From contig CANNLO010000088.1 of the NCBI GenBank assembly GCA_947505055.1, positions 1 through 14,348 on the forward strand: a stretch of DNA of 14,348 nucleotides, in the 5' to 3' direction. The position numbers and the translations under genes are program-made. Positions within the stretch are counted from its first letter, which is position 1, and every line of letters starts with the position of its first letter. Below the pieces are notes generated by a model. That model made no database searches and was not told the DNA's origin. It worked only from the letters and a program-made list of their open reading frames with translations. This document shows, piece by piece, positions 7,801 to 14,348 of the stretch. The stretch comes from Methylococcaceae bacterium (GTDB lineage: Bacteria > Pseudomonadota > Gammaproteobacteria > Methylococcales > Methylomonadaceae).

Positions 7801-8219
7801 TCGAGTTCTTCAACCGGAATTCGACCAAAGTCTTCCGGTTTTTGCTTGGCGACTTTCAGGAGTGCTTGTTCAAGATCTTTTTGTAACTTCTTGCTTTGCT
7901 CAGGAGCTTGCTTGATAGTCAATTTAAAATCAGCTGCCTGTATTTTAAATTTTTCGATATTTGCTAAATTATCTTCAGTCGCCTGATATATTGCCAACAA
8001 CCTTGATTTTGCAGCGTCATCAATACCTTCTCGGGTATTAACAGCCTCTATTTTTGACTTTAAATAATCCTTATTAATTTCAAATGTTGTATTTTTTTGC
8101 TTTGTATCCAACGCATTGCTTTTGGCCCAAACACCAATCGGAGCCAACATTAAAATACATAATAAAAAAAGAAAAGGTAGACGCTTTTGTTGAGTTGCAG
8201 GTAACTTAATAATGTTCAT
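4812..8219 (-). CDS. Large mechanosensitive channel of the MscK/MscM (KefA/YjeP) type
   Basis: Predicted inner-membrane channel that opens under membrane tension to release solutes during osmotic downshock. The 1135 aa are close to E. coli MscK and MscM (about 1110-1120). An N-terminal signal peptide (hydrophobic core LPFLFLLCILMLAPIGV, likely cleavage after VWA at 32) precedes ~450 residues of charged, Gln/Lys/Glu-rich coiled-coil periplasmic domain. Several transmembrane helices follow from ~515. The MscS pore helix lies at ~946-965 (SVGLGFGLQEIFANMVSG), followed by LLFERPIRVGDTV and the beta-domain motif VVVPNKTFITSQLVNW (~1007-1022). The start is fixed by an in-frame TAG two codons upstream; the only good AGGAG (8242-8238) is 18 bases from ATG, unusually far. 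MscK and MscM cannot be separated by eye. The gene is 103 bases downstream of the Lon-like protease, perhaps cotranscribed. Confidence 0.92.
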   Translation of the reverse strand: MNIIKLPATQQKRLPFLFLLCILMLAPIGVWAKSNALDTKQKNTTFEINKDYLKSKIEAVNTREGIDDAAKSRLLAIYQATEDNLANIEKFKIQAADFKLTIKQAPEQSKKLQKDLEQALLKVAKQKPEDFGRIPVEELEQRLILEKGKISTLDEQINKVEAELTLQNSRPQQIREEMLVAQQEIEAAQKKLGVPISKAEVKLEVEARQMQLKTLITSRAAEIKMLDAEAISNPARVDLLKAQFQLLDSQKAALNPVVATIENFISDLRQQEAKQMQDALSQAEKAIFGKHLLIQQSTRENIQYSRDLQDITTKIEQNSEQKASDDAQTTKIESDFKSADKKISLASLSPALGKILREERRNLSNQDDFKEQSQAIQEETAVISLAEFKIEDQLKQLVDVDADLKKLMNQVDQSLPLEQRMMIQAELRVLLNNQKELLNKLSVAYTTYLRSLGDLDFAKQHMSDQSVKFAIYLDERLLWVPSSEPINLNYIADLYHSTQWLLSPFNWIDVLKDVIKSLFNHLFLTLIALVGLIALQLIRTWAKQQLAAIFGKTDNFYFTIKALTYNLLLVLPLPLLFYYVGWFLSDGNQIADFTKAMGQGLQGAAPPLFFLQFFYRMFALNGLARKHFQWQKTSVNLLRKQIEWIRFIVIPCIFIISATSASKFSAHSDSLGRLALITMMLAMALFAVRVLKPSSGLLKSYIHKDSVGWLSRLRYVWYFSAITIPLVIIGFAVAGYYLSALELQQKLVITLRLIFSIIILHELVFRWLTLVNRQLAMSNALQKLKLAEISEKHLAGSEDPALPLDEQQIDIPKINAQTIKLLNLFIGFTLVIGFWATWKNILPAFSFLDHIVLWKHLVNIDNQESMQPITMTNFLLAGLYVFIAVVSVRNFSGLMELLVFRRLSIEAGGRYAVNQLAKYVLFSIGFISVANELGGSWSQVQWLVAALSVGLGFGLQEIFANMVSGIILLFERPIRVGDTVTIGSITGKVSRIHMRATTLIDWDKKEVVVPNKTFITSQLVNWTLSDPITRVVIPVGIAYGSDVELAHKVLMDTVNSTPLVLADPEPSVILVGFGESALNFSINIFVSELSNRLPVTHDLHLRMEKALHEHNIEIPRPQRDIHVRSVVLEQGTFGV

Positions 8220-8322
8220 AAACTATGTCGAGAATAACTCCTAAGGTATATGGTGTGATATTGTAAACCAGTTAATTAAACCTGAGCTTAATCTAAAAAA
8301 ACATTTTTTGAAAAGAAGATAA

Positions 8323-10719
8323 CTATTCGTTCCCCGACTCACGATTAAATTCTTTTTTAATCTGGGTAAACTGCAATAACTGGGCTTCAACCTGACCGTT
8401 AAATGATTCCGGTTGATAAATACCTTGTTCGTTTCTGGTGCCCGCTTCAATTCCAAATATTAATTCCAAAGCTTCATCTATAGTGGTTGCCGCATAAATA
8501 GAAAATTGACCGGATTGCGCAGCACGCACCACGTCCCATCGTAGCATCAGGTTTTTAATGTTAGTCGCTGGAATAATAACGCCCTGTGTCCCACTTAAGC
8601 CTTTTTTAACGCAAATATCAAAAAATCCTTCAATTTTTTCATTTACGCCACCTATCGGCTGAACATTTCCTAATTGATTGATTGACCCGGTAATCGCAAT
8701 ATCCTGACGTAACGGAATTTGGGCAATCGACGATAAGATTACACAAAGTTCTGCCAAAGAAGCACTGTCACCTTCAACATGTCCGTAGGATTGTTCAAAT
8801 ACCAGACTGGCGGCAACTGAAAATGGCGTTTCTCGACAATACCGGGCGGCAATAAAGCTCGATAAAATCAACACGCCTTTTGAATGAATAGCACCGCCCA
8901 ACTCAGTTTCACGTTCTATATCAACTACTTTCCCATTACCTAAACGAGTGGTTGCAGTGATTCTTGAAGGTTGTCCAAAGCTGAACTCACCTAACTGTAA
9001 AACTGAAAGACCATTGATTTGGCCAATGACCTTTCCCTCAATATCAATCATTACTGTGCCACGATAAATATGCTCGTACAGTTTTTCCCTATGCTTATCC
9101 AGCCGATTCGTTTTATGATCAATCGCTTGTTGCACATCACTGCTGGCAATATGTTCATGACTATCCAATTCGGCCCAATAATTTGCTTCGGTCAATAAAT
9201 CTTTGATACTGCGCAGATGCGTCAATAACTTTTCTTCATCGCCCGTCATTCTGGCGCTATGCTCTATAACTCTTGCGACTGCATTTGAACTCAGCGGCCT
9301 TAATTTTTCACGTCGGGCAATAGTTGCCAATAAACGTGCATAGTCATGATCGTTATTTTCTCTGATTATAGATTCGTCAAAATCAGCGGCAATTTTAAAA
9401 AGATCATGGAACTCAGGGTCATACTCGCAAAGCAGATAATAAATCAGCGGCTCCCCCATTAAAATGAGCTTCAAATCAATCGGAATGGGCTCAGGTTCCA
9501 GTGATGAGTTACTGGTCAAACTAAGCGCTCGTTCCAAAGATTCAATTCTTATCTCTCCGGATTGTAGCGTTCTTTTAAGCATATCCCAGGCATAAGGTTG
9601 AGATAGCAATTTTCGGGCATCTATCAACAAATAGCCGCCGTTGGCTTTATGTAATGCGCCAGGTTTTATCATCGTAAAATCGGTAACCAATGACCCCATA
9701 TAGGCTTGATGATCTATACGCCCCAGCAGGTTACTGTAATTCGGATGATCCTCATAAATAACCTGAGCTGACTTTTTATTGCTAAAGTCCACCATCAAAT
9801 TAACGTAATAGCGTTTAAAGGGGTTGGATTCCTGAGGCAGGTCCATAAACGAAAAAGTTTTTTCACTACGAGGGAGAAAATCAAGAACATGTTCGATAAT
9901 ATCTTTTTGAACATCATTCAAATAAGTAAGAACAGCCCCTTGTTTAACGTATTTTTCGAACAACTCATCTACTGAATGATTAACTGCCAGTTCAGCAACT
10001 TCCCGATTAAGCGCCTGTAATTTACGCTTGGTTTCCTTGCGCCAAACAGGAAAGTTTTTAACCAGTTTTGCAAGACGTTCCTGTAAATTAAAGATATTTT
10101 TTTGTATTTCGTGCTGCTTGTCTTTATCGAACTTATTAAACTGCTCCGGACTTATTACTTCGTCTTTATCATTAGCGGGTGAAAAAGCGTAACCGGTTGG
10201 GGTTTCTGTAAGGATAATATGAGCGTTAATAGCCTCTTCACGTAACTGGCTGAGTTCATTTAATTCTCGTTGTCGTGATTCGCCTTCTATTTCAGCAGTT
10301 CTGGAGCGATATTCATCACCATCAAATGCTGTAGGTATCGCAATACTTAATTCATCAATCAATTGCTCCATGTCATGCTTGAAGGTTTTACCTTGCCCTG
10401 CCAGAAGTTTAATAGCCGTTGGTTTTGCAGGTTGACTGAAATTATTGACATAACACCAATCATCAGGCACTTTTTGCCGACTCGCTTCGTGCTCAACCAA
10501 TTGTTTTACGATTGATAATTTACCGGTTCCAGTTGGCGCCATAGCAAAAATATTGTAGCCATTTTTTTGCATACGAATACCAAACTTAAGCGCTTCCACT
10601 GCACGCTGCTGTCCGACTGCAATATCAATATCTTCAAGTTCCTCTGTAGAACTGAACTTTAAAAGTTCAACATTACAAGGTTTATATAACTGAACAGGAT
10701 CCAACTTTGTATTTTTCAT
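8323..10719 (-). CDS. Lon-like ATP-dependent serine protease (COG1067; YcbZ/AsrA type)
   Basis: Cytoplasmic AAA+ protease of the S16 family, in the group with a Lon-insertion domain that includes full-length AsrA-like enzymes and the shorter E. coli YcbZ. Walker A is APTGTGKL (61-68). A coiled, charged insertion spans ~140-260. The Walker B-like segment ANGGYLLIDARKLL (359-372) is characteristic of this family. The protease domain (~555-760) has the catalytic Ser in EGDSAS (Ser652) and the Lys in GGVNEKIEG (Lys695); the 43-residue separation equals that of E. coli Lon Ser679/Lys722, so activity is expected. Length 798 aa is normal. GGAG lies 8 bases before ATG, a good ribosome site. It is followed by the channel gene on the same strand. 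Members are generally linked to stress or quality control; the substrates here are unknown. Confidence 0.92.
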   Translation of the reverse strand: MKNTKLDPVQLYKPCNVELLKFSSTEELEDIDIAVGQQRAVEALKFGIRMQKNGYNIFAMAPTGTGKLSIVKQLVEHEASRQKVPDDWCYVNNFSQPAKPTAIKLLAGQGKTFKHDMEQLIDELSIAIPTAFDGDEYRSRTAEIEGESRQRELNELSQLREEAINAHIILTETPTGYAFSPANDKDEVISPEQFNKFDKDKQHEIQKNIFNLQERLAKLVKNFPVWRKETKRKLQALNREVAELAVNHSVDELFEKYVKQGAVLTYLNDVQKDIIEHVLDFLPRSEKTFSFMDLPQESNPFKRYYVNLMVDFSNKKSAQVIYEDHPNYSNLLGRIDHQAYMGSLVTDFTMIKPGALHKANGGYLLIDARKLLSQPYAWDMLKRTLQSGEIRIESLERALSLTSNSSLEPEPIPIDLKLILMGEPLIYYLLCEYDPEFHDLFKIAADFDESIIRENNDHDYARLLATIARREKLRPLSSNAVARVIEHSARMTGDEEKLLTHLRSIKDLLTEANYWAELDSHEHIASSDVQQAIDHKTNRLDKHREKLYEHIYRGTVMIDIEGKVIGQINGLSVLQLGEFSFGQPSRITATTRLGNGKVVDIERETELGGAIHSKGVLILSSFIAARYCRETPFSVAASLVFEQSYGHVEGDSASLAELCVILSSIAQIPLRQDIAITGSINQLGNVQPIGGVNEKIEGFFDICVKKGLSGTQGVIIPATNIKNLMLRWDVVRAAQSGQFSIYAATTIDEALELIFGIEAGTRNEQGIYQPESFNGQVEAQLLQFTQIKKEFNRESGNE

Positions 10720-10746
10720 TATTTATACTCCGTAGGCAAAAATTGA

Positions 10747-10776
10747 CTTATCAAACAGTTCCTCGTCGAATGACAA
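10747..10776 (-). promoter_or_regulatory. Candidate promoter for the Lon-like protease gene
   Basis: On the minus strand TTGTCA (10776-10771) matches five of six -35 bases. It is followed after 18 bases by GATAAG (10752-10747), four of six -10 bases. Initiation would fall about 20 bases before ATG, leaving room for the GGAG site. I see no sigma-32 consensus here. Tentative. Confidence 0.3.
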
Positions 10777-10823
10777 GAACGATTGGTTAAAATCTGATCT
10801 CTAGAATACATGATTCATGAAAA

Positions 10824-10841
10824 ACACGAAAGACACGAAAA
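10824..10841 (+). repeat. Short tandem repeat ACACGAAAG/ACACGAAAA
   Basis: Two adjacent 9-base units, ACACGAAAG (10824-10832) and ACACGAAAA (10833-10841), differ only in the last base. The A-rich sequence ATTCATGAAAA comes directly before. Dispersed sequences of this CACGAAAGACACGAAA kind occur between genes in many bacterial genomes. No second copy was seen in this window. Confidence 0.45.
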
Positions 10842-10990
10842 ATGCTTTACTTGCTGTCATAAATCGAGATAACTATAGTTTAAAAGCTATTTCATCTGAG
10901 GGTGATGGGGAAGTTTGTATAATTCAAACATGACGAACATTTATCATCACATTACAATCATTGATTTGTTTCATTAAACTTGGTTTTTAG

Positions 10991-11146
10991 CCTATTTTTA
11001 TCGTTAAAGGCAGGGTTACCATCGTAACAAGCACAGAACCTTTTCCTAAAAACCTGAAAATACTTGATAGCGATGGCAGTGTTTCAGATCAAGTACAAGG
11101 CGGTCCTTATTCCTGGACACAAATTCGTTATACCTTGCATCGTTAA
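10991..11146 (+). pseudogene. Unrecognised 51-codon 3' gene relic without a start codon
   Basis: The frame is open from the codon after TAG (10988-10990) to a double stop TAATAA at 11144-11149. It contains no ATG, GTG or TTG. The translated peptide has a protein-like composition, with segments TEPFPKNLKILDSDGSVS and GGPYSWTQIRYTLHR, and more G+C than the flanking AT-rich DNA. The minus strand and the other two plus frames are broken by stops. It looks like the C-terminal end of a larger gene whose upstream part was deleted or decayed. I do not recognise the family. It could also be chance, since 51 codons is short. Confidence 0.4.
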
Positions 11147-11159
11147 TAACAGATGTTAG

Positions 11160-11180
11160 AAAAAAGCTGATTAATCAAGC
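11160..11180 (-). terminator. Rho-independent terminator of parE
   Basis: On the minus strand GCTTGATTAATCAGC (11180-11166) folds into a short hairpin (GC, one bulged T, TGA/TCA pairs, TTAA loop) followed directly by TTTTTT (11165-11160). It overlaps the parE stop codon TGA (11177-11175), a compact but common arrangement. Confidence 0.55.
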
Positions 11181-13067
11181 CAAATCAGCCAGGTTACCCC
11201 GGGTTTCCAGCCAGACTTTTCTGTCTTGCGAACGTTTTTTAGCCAGTAATAAATCCAATTGACCACTGGTGTCATCATCTTCGGCAACCGTTAATTGAAC
11301 CAATCTTCGCGTATCAGGGTTCATAGTGGTTTCCCGAAGCTGGCTTGGATTCATCTCACCCAGACCTTTAAAACGTTGCACATTGATTTGACCTTTCAGT
11401 TTTTCAGCGGCAATTCGATCCAATACACCTTGGCGCTCAGACTCATCCAGAGCATAAAATACCCGCTTGCCGACATCTATCCGATACAGCGGCGGCATCG
11501 CCACAAACACGTGACCGGCGACGACCAAGGCATTGAAATGTTGATAAAACAAAGCGCAGATTAAAGTAGCTATATGATTACCATCCGAATCAGCATCGGC
11601 CAAAATACAGACCTTGCCGTAGCGCAGGTTCTGTAAATCACTGGAACCGGGTTCTATGCCGAGCGCAACGGCGATATCATGAACCTCCTGTGACGCCATC
11701 ACCTGATTGGATTCCACTTCCCAAGTATTAAGAATCTTGCCACGCAATGGCATAATCGCCTGAAAGTCACGCTCTCTGGCCTGTTTGGCAGAACCTCCCG
11801 CCGAGTCTCCTTCGACCAGGAACAATTCAGTCCGATTTATATCTTGCGCCGAACAATCAGCCAATTTACCAGGCAGGGCCGGACCGGAAGTGATTTTTTT
11901 ACGGATTATTTTTTTGTTGGAACGCAGCCGTTTTTGGGCGCTGGAAATAATGATCTCGGCAATTTTCTCGCCTTCGGCAGGATTCTGGTTTAGCCACAAA
12001 CTAAAACCATCTTTGGCTACTCCAGAAACAAAAGCCACACATTCACGCGAACTTAAACGTTCTTTGGTTTGCCCTGAAAACTGGGGATCCTCCAGTTTTA
12101 CCGACAACACAAAATGGCAGTTTTCCCAGACATCTTCCGGAGCGACTTTAACGCCGCGAGGCAAAATATTTCTGATATCGCAAAACTCGCGCATCGCTTC
12201 AGTCAAACCTGCCCGCAAACCGTTGACATGGGTTCCACCTTGCGCAGTCGGCACCAGATTAACGTAACTTTCGGCCAGCACTTCGGCCGGATTTTCTAAT
12301 GCCCAGACAATGCCCCATTCCACCGCTTCATGATTAGCGGCCATATTGCCCATGAACGGTTGTGTCGGTGAATAATCAATATCACCGATGCGATCGAGCA
12401 AATATTCTTTAAGACCATCCTGATAACACCAAAAATACTCTTCTTCGGTTTGATCAACTTTAAGAGATATTTTTAAGCCCGGACATAGAACCGCTTTGGC
12501 ACGTAACACATGCTTAAGCTTTAAGACCGATACTTTATTGGAGTCAAAGTATTTTTCATTGGGCCAGAAGCGGATGGCAGTCCCGGTATTATTCTTACCG
12601 ACCGTGCCTGTTTCAGTAAGCTCAGACAACTTCTCGCCATCGCCATAAGTCATACAATAAATTCTGCCGTTTCTTTTGACTTCAATGTCAAGTTTTGCTG
12701 ACAAGGCATTTACCACAGAAACACCCACGCCATGCAAACCGCCAGAGAACTGGTAATTTTTATTGGAAAACTTACCGCCCGCATGCAACTGGGTCAAAAT
12801 CACTTCGACACCAGGAATGCCCTGCTCAGGATGGATATCGACGGGCATACCGCGGCCATTATCACTAACCAGCACCGAGCCATCTTTATAGATAATCACA
12901 TCGATTGCCGAGGCATGACCTGCCATCGCCTCATCAACACTGTTATCTACGACTTCTTGCACCAGATGGTTGGGGCGTGTAGTGTCCGTGTACATCCCTG
13001 GACGTTTTCGTACCGGTTCCAAGCCACTTAAAACCTCAATTGCCGCCGCGTTATATTCGTTACTCAT
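11175..13067 (-). CDS. parE: DNA topoisomerase IV subunit B
   Basis: ATPase subunit of topoisomerase IV, which with ParC (not in the window) decatenates daughter chromosomes. From ATG at 13067 it has 630 residues, the same as E. coli ParE and far shorter than GyrB (~800). The GHKL ATPase has EVVDNSVDEA (~38-47), DNGRGMPVD (~69-77) and GGLHGVGVSVVNA (~109-121). The transducer has QTKERL (~333-338) with its ATP-contacting Lys. The TOPRIM metal site has EGDSAGGSAKQ (~419-429) and DADSDGNHI (~491-499). RFKGLGEMNP (~565-574) follows. The TTG at 13076 would add only three residues (MGS); ATG is preferred because the MSNEYNA start and the length fit the family. The gene is divergent from xseB across a long inverted repeat and ends in its own terminator. 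Confidence 0.96.
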   Translation of the reverse strand: MSNEYNAAAIEVLSGLEPVRKRPGMYTDTTRPNHLVQEVVDNSVDEAMAGHASAIDVIIYKDGSVLVSDNGRGMPVDIHPEQGIPGVEVILTQLHAGGKFSNKNYQFSGGLHGVGVSVVNALSAKLDIEVKRNGRIYCMTYGDGEKLSELTETGTVGKNNTGTAIRFWPNEKYFDSNKVSVLKLKHVLRAKAVLCPGLKISLKVDQTEEEYFWCYQDGLKEYLLDRIGDIDYSPTQPFMGNMAANHEAVEWGIVWALENPAEVLAESYVNLVPTAQGGTHVNGLRAGLTEAMREFCDIRNILPRGVKVAPEDVWENCHFVLSVKLEDPQFSGQTKERLSSRECVAFVSGVAKDGFSLWLNQNPAEGEKIAEIIISSAQKRLRSNKKIIRKKITSGPALPGKLADCSAQDINRTELFLVEGDSAGGSAKQARERDFQAIMPLRGKILNTWEVESNQVMASQEVHDIAVALGIEPGSSDLQNLRYGKVCILADADSDGNHIATLICALFYQHFNALVVAGHVFVAMPPLYRIDVGKRVFYALDESERQGVLDRIAAEKLKGQINVQRFKGLGEMNPSQLRETTMNPDTRRLVQLTVAEDDDTSGQLDLLLAKKRSQDRKVWLETRGNLADLA

Positions 13068-13098
13068 ACTTCCCAATCACTCAAAATTCAAATTCAGA

Positions 13099-13104
13099 TA
13101 TAAT
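13099..13104. promoter_or_regulatory. TATAAT/ATTATA box between parE and xseB
   Basis: The local sequence GATATAATATC reads as TATAAT on the plus strand (toward xseB) and contains TATTAT on the minus strand (toward parE, about 35 bases before its ATG). It may serve as the -10 of either gene. For parE a TTGTAC lies 19 bases upstream, inside the inverted repeat. No good plus-strand -35 is visible. Confidence 0.3.
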
Positions 13105-13114
13105 ATCGAGGTGC

Positions 13115-13171
13115 AAGATTAAAGGTACAAGATAATAGGTTTCCCCCCTTTCGCCTTGTACCTTTAATCTT
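13115..13171. repeat. Perfect 17-bp inverted repeat in the parE-xseB divergent region
   Basis: AAGATTAAAGGTACAAG (13115-13131) and CTTGTACCTTTAATCTT (13155-13171) are exact reverse complements around a 23-base loop that carries CCCCCC (13143-13148). No U-tract follows on either strand and the flanking genes diverge, so it is not a terminator. It resembles a REP- or MITE-like palindromic unit. Each arm also places an outward-facing TTGTAC, a fair -35 hexamer, toward the neighbouring gene. Confidence 0.75.
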
Positions 13172-13209
13172 TCTCCTTACTATCCTATCATTAAACATAT
13201 TTTTATCTC

Positions 13210-13443
13210 ATGCCGAAAAAGAAAACGACGACTTTATTTGAAGATTCGCTGGCGGAACTTGAACAATTGGTCAGCCAACTTGAACAGGGCGACATTTCAT
13301 TGGAAGAATCCTTAAAGTCATTTGAACGCGGCGTATTTTTAACCCGAACCTGCCAAAAAGCTTTGCAGGATGCAGAGCAGAAAGTTCAAATTTTAATTGA
13401 AAAAAACGGCACTCAAACTCTGGAGCCCTTTACTGATGAGTAA
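13210..13443 (+). CDS. xseB: Exodeoxyribonuclease VII small subunit
   Basis: Small subunit of exonuclease VII, the XseA-XseB enzyme that degrades single-stranded DNA in both directions; several small subunits bind one XseA. At 77 residues it has the normal family length. The conserved helical core [19 protein letters not shown] (~10-28) is followed by [13 protein letters not shown] (~30-42) and the helix running through [15 protein letters not shown] (~48-62). ATG at 13210 (MPKKKTTT) is the only reasonable start; the preceding TATTTTTATCTC lacks a clear Shine-Dalgarno. The 3' end overlaps ispA by 8 bases, so the two are translationally linked. xseB-ispA-dxs is a conserved gammaproteobacterial order. 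Confidence 0.95.
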   Translation: MPKKKTTTLFEDSLAELEQLVSQLEQGDISLEESLKSFERGVFLTRTCQKALQDAEQKVQILIEKNGTQTLEPFTDE

Positions 13444-14332
13444 TGCGTTAAAAGACTATCTTGATTTTTGTCAAAACCGTGTAGAAAGAGCTTTAGAATC
13501 TCGTCTGCCTAATGAAAATCTGCTACCACAGAAATTGCATCGTGCAATGCGTTACACTGTACTCGATGGCGGTAAACGCATGCGTCCAATGTTGACCTAT
13601 TGCACCGGAAAAACACTGGGTATAGCGCCAGAAGCCTTAGATGGCCCGGCTTGCGCGGTGGAGTTTATTCATGTTTATTCGTTAATTCATGATGACCTTC
13701 CGGCAATGGATGACGATGATCTTAGGCGCGGCAAAGCTACCTGTCATGTAGCGTTTGATGAAGCAACCGCAATTTTAACCGGCGATGCACTGCAAGCTTT
13801 AGCTTTCGAAATACTGGCTAATGACCCCAGCATCACCGCAACAACTGAAGGTCGCTTGAAAATGATTTCGGTTTTAACCAAGGCCAGTGGATCTCAAGGC
13901 ATGGTTGGTGGTCAGTCTATTGATTTGGAATCGGTTGGCACGCGCTTAACGCTACCTGAACTGGAAAATATGCACATCCATAAAACTGGCGCTTTGATTC
14001 GTGCCAGCGTCAACATGGCTACGTTGGCTAAAGCGGATTTAGATCCGGATGTTGCCAAAAAATTAGATAATTACGCCAAGTGTATCGGTTTATCTTTCCA
14101 GGTAAAAGATGATATTCTCGATGAAGAAAGCGATACTGCAACTTTGGGAAAAACTCAAGGCAAAGACAAAGATAATGACAAACCCACCTACCCAGCACTT
14201 TTAGGAATGGCCGGAGCCAAACAAAAAGCTCAGGAACTTCATGAACTGGCACTGGTTAATTTGAAAATTTTTGGCAGCGAAGCCGACTTGTTACGTGACT
14301 TGTCGTTGTATATTATTCAACGCGATCATTAG
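13436..14332 (+). CDS. ispA: Farnesyl diphosphate synthase (geranyltranstransferase)
   Basis: Cytosolic prenyltransferase that condenses isopentenyl diphosphate with dimethylallyl and geranyl diphosphate to give C15 farnesyl diphosphate, precursor of quinone side chains, undecaprenyl phosphate and often hopanoids or squalene. The 298 aa match the bacterial type (E. coli 299). The first Asp-rich motif is [15 protein letters not shown] (86-100), with the two-residue insertion typical of bacterial FPP synthases. The second is [10 protein letters not shown] (221-230). GGKRMRP (45-51) binds the diphosphate. Tyr81-Ser82, just before the first motif, suits C15 product length. The ATG at 13436 overlaps the xseB stop by 8 bases and has GGAG (13422-13425) 10 bases upstream. 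An upstream in-frame TTG at 13397 would add 13 non-conserved residues and is rejected. The stop lies 16 bases from the window edge; dxs may follow. Confidence 0.96.
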   Translation: MSNALKDYLDFCQNRVERALESRLPNENLLPQKLHRAMRYTVLDGGKRMRPMLTYCTGKTLGIAPEALDGPACAVEFIHVYSLIHDDLPAMDDDDLRRGKATCHVAFDEATAILTGDALQALAFEILANDPSITATTEGRLKMISVLTKASGSQGMVGGQSIDLESVGTRLTLPELENMHIHKTGALIRASVNMATLAKADLDPDVAKKLDNYAKCIGLSFQVKDDILDEESDTATLGKTQGKDKDNDKPTYPALLGMAGAKQKAQELHELALVNLKIFGSEADLLRDLSLYIIQRDH

Positions 14333-14348
14333 TTTCAGAGCAATTACA

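Larger units (their letters stand above)
10720..11174. other. 455-base stretch without an intact gene
   Basis: From right to left this holds the parE terminator hairpin (11160-11180), a startless coding relic (10991-11146), AT-rich DNA with nothing recognisable (about 10845-10990), a short tandem ACACGAAA repeat (10824-10841) and the promoter region of the protease gene. The mixture of relic and repeat suggests an old insertion or deletion scar rather than a simple promoter region. Confidence 0.55.

Noticed and set aside
8301..8320. An A-run/T-run hairpin (CAAAAAATGTTTTTTTAG on the minus strand) after the Lon-like gene as a terminator
   Set aside because: The stem consists only of A:T pairs apart from its ends and would be too weak to rely on; it is recorded only in the cotranscription note.
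11785..12267. A 160-codon open frame on the plus strand inside parE
   Set aside because: It lies fully antisense to the conserved ParE transducer and TOPRIM region, has no ribosome site and shows no domain-like pattern; it is a shadow of parE codon usage.
13068..13076. A parE start at TTG 13076
   Set aside because: It adds only MGS before the typical MSNEYNA start; ATG at 13067 gives exactly 630 residues as in E. coli.
13115..13171. The long inverted repeat as an intrinsic terminator
   Set aside because: The flanking genes diverge from it and neither strand has a U-tract after the stem.
13397..13438. A longer ispA starting at TTG 13397 (311 residues)
   Set aside because: The added 13 residues are not typical of FPP synthases, the overlap with xseB would be larger, and ATG 13436 has GGAG at a proper distance and gives the family length.
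1..14348. tRNA, rRNA, CRISPR array, insertion sequence or phage genes
   Set aside because: I looked for clover-leaf patterns, regularly spaced repeats, and transposase or integrase motifs on both strands and saw none; a tRNAscan or repeat search would be decisive.

Overview
The window looks like ordinary chromosome from a gammaproteobacterium. It has a topoisomerase IV ParE of E. coli-like length (630 aa), the conserved xseB-ispA pair (usually followed by dxs, which would lie just past the right edge), a very large MscK/MscM-type channel and a YcbZ/AsrA-type Lon-like protease. The DNA is moderately AT-rich. Gene content and style would suit a methanotroph-like (Methylococcales) or related aquatic lineage, but no marker gene here proves that. 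I see no rRNA, tRNA, CRISPR array, transposase or phage gene.

Left part (1-2703): the 3' end of an unrecognised gene runs in from the left edge. It converges on a three-gene operon read leftward from about 2703 to 596: a STAS anti-anti-sigma-like protein, an RsbW-type anti-sigma kinase and an RsbU/SpoIIE-type PP2C phosphatase with an N-terminal cyclic-nucleotide-binding-like domain. This is a complete partner-switching module: the kinase inactivates the STAS protein by phosphorylation and the phosphatase restores it. The kinase and phosphatase genes overlap by one base. No sigma factor or other output gene adjoins the module. A perfect 15-bp hairpin separates the convergent genes.

Middle (2704-8322): a 352-base divergent control region holds a Pho-box-like direct repeat, two small palindromes and candidate -10 boxes. 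Rightward lies a Na/Pi-cotransporter-family membrane protein with a PhoU-like tail and altered signature motifs. Convergent to it is a 1135-residue mechanosensitive channel, with a 103-base gap to the upstream gene on the same strand.

Right part (8323-14348): the Lon-like protease, with an intact Ser/Lys dyad, reads toward the channel gene and may be cotranscribed with it. A 455-base gap follows that contains a 51-codon, startless open frame that looks like a gene relic. Then come parE (leftward) and xseB-ispA (rightward). The parE-xseB divergent region carries a perfect 17-bp inverted repeat around a 23-base loop.

Most genes are recognisable housekeeping or stress functions. The least ordinary items are the orphan partner-switching operon with a degenerate cyclic-nucleotide pocket, the motif-altered phosphate-transporter homologue beside a Pho-like site, the coding relic upstream of parE's terminator, and the long inverted repeat upstream of parE and xseB. 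I did not find convincing evidence of a wholly new system.
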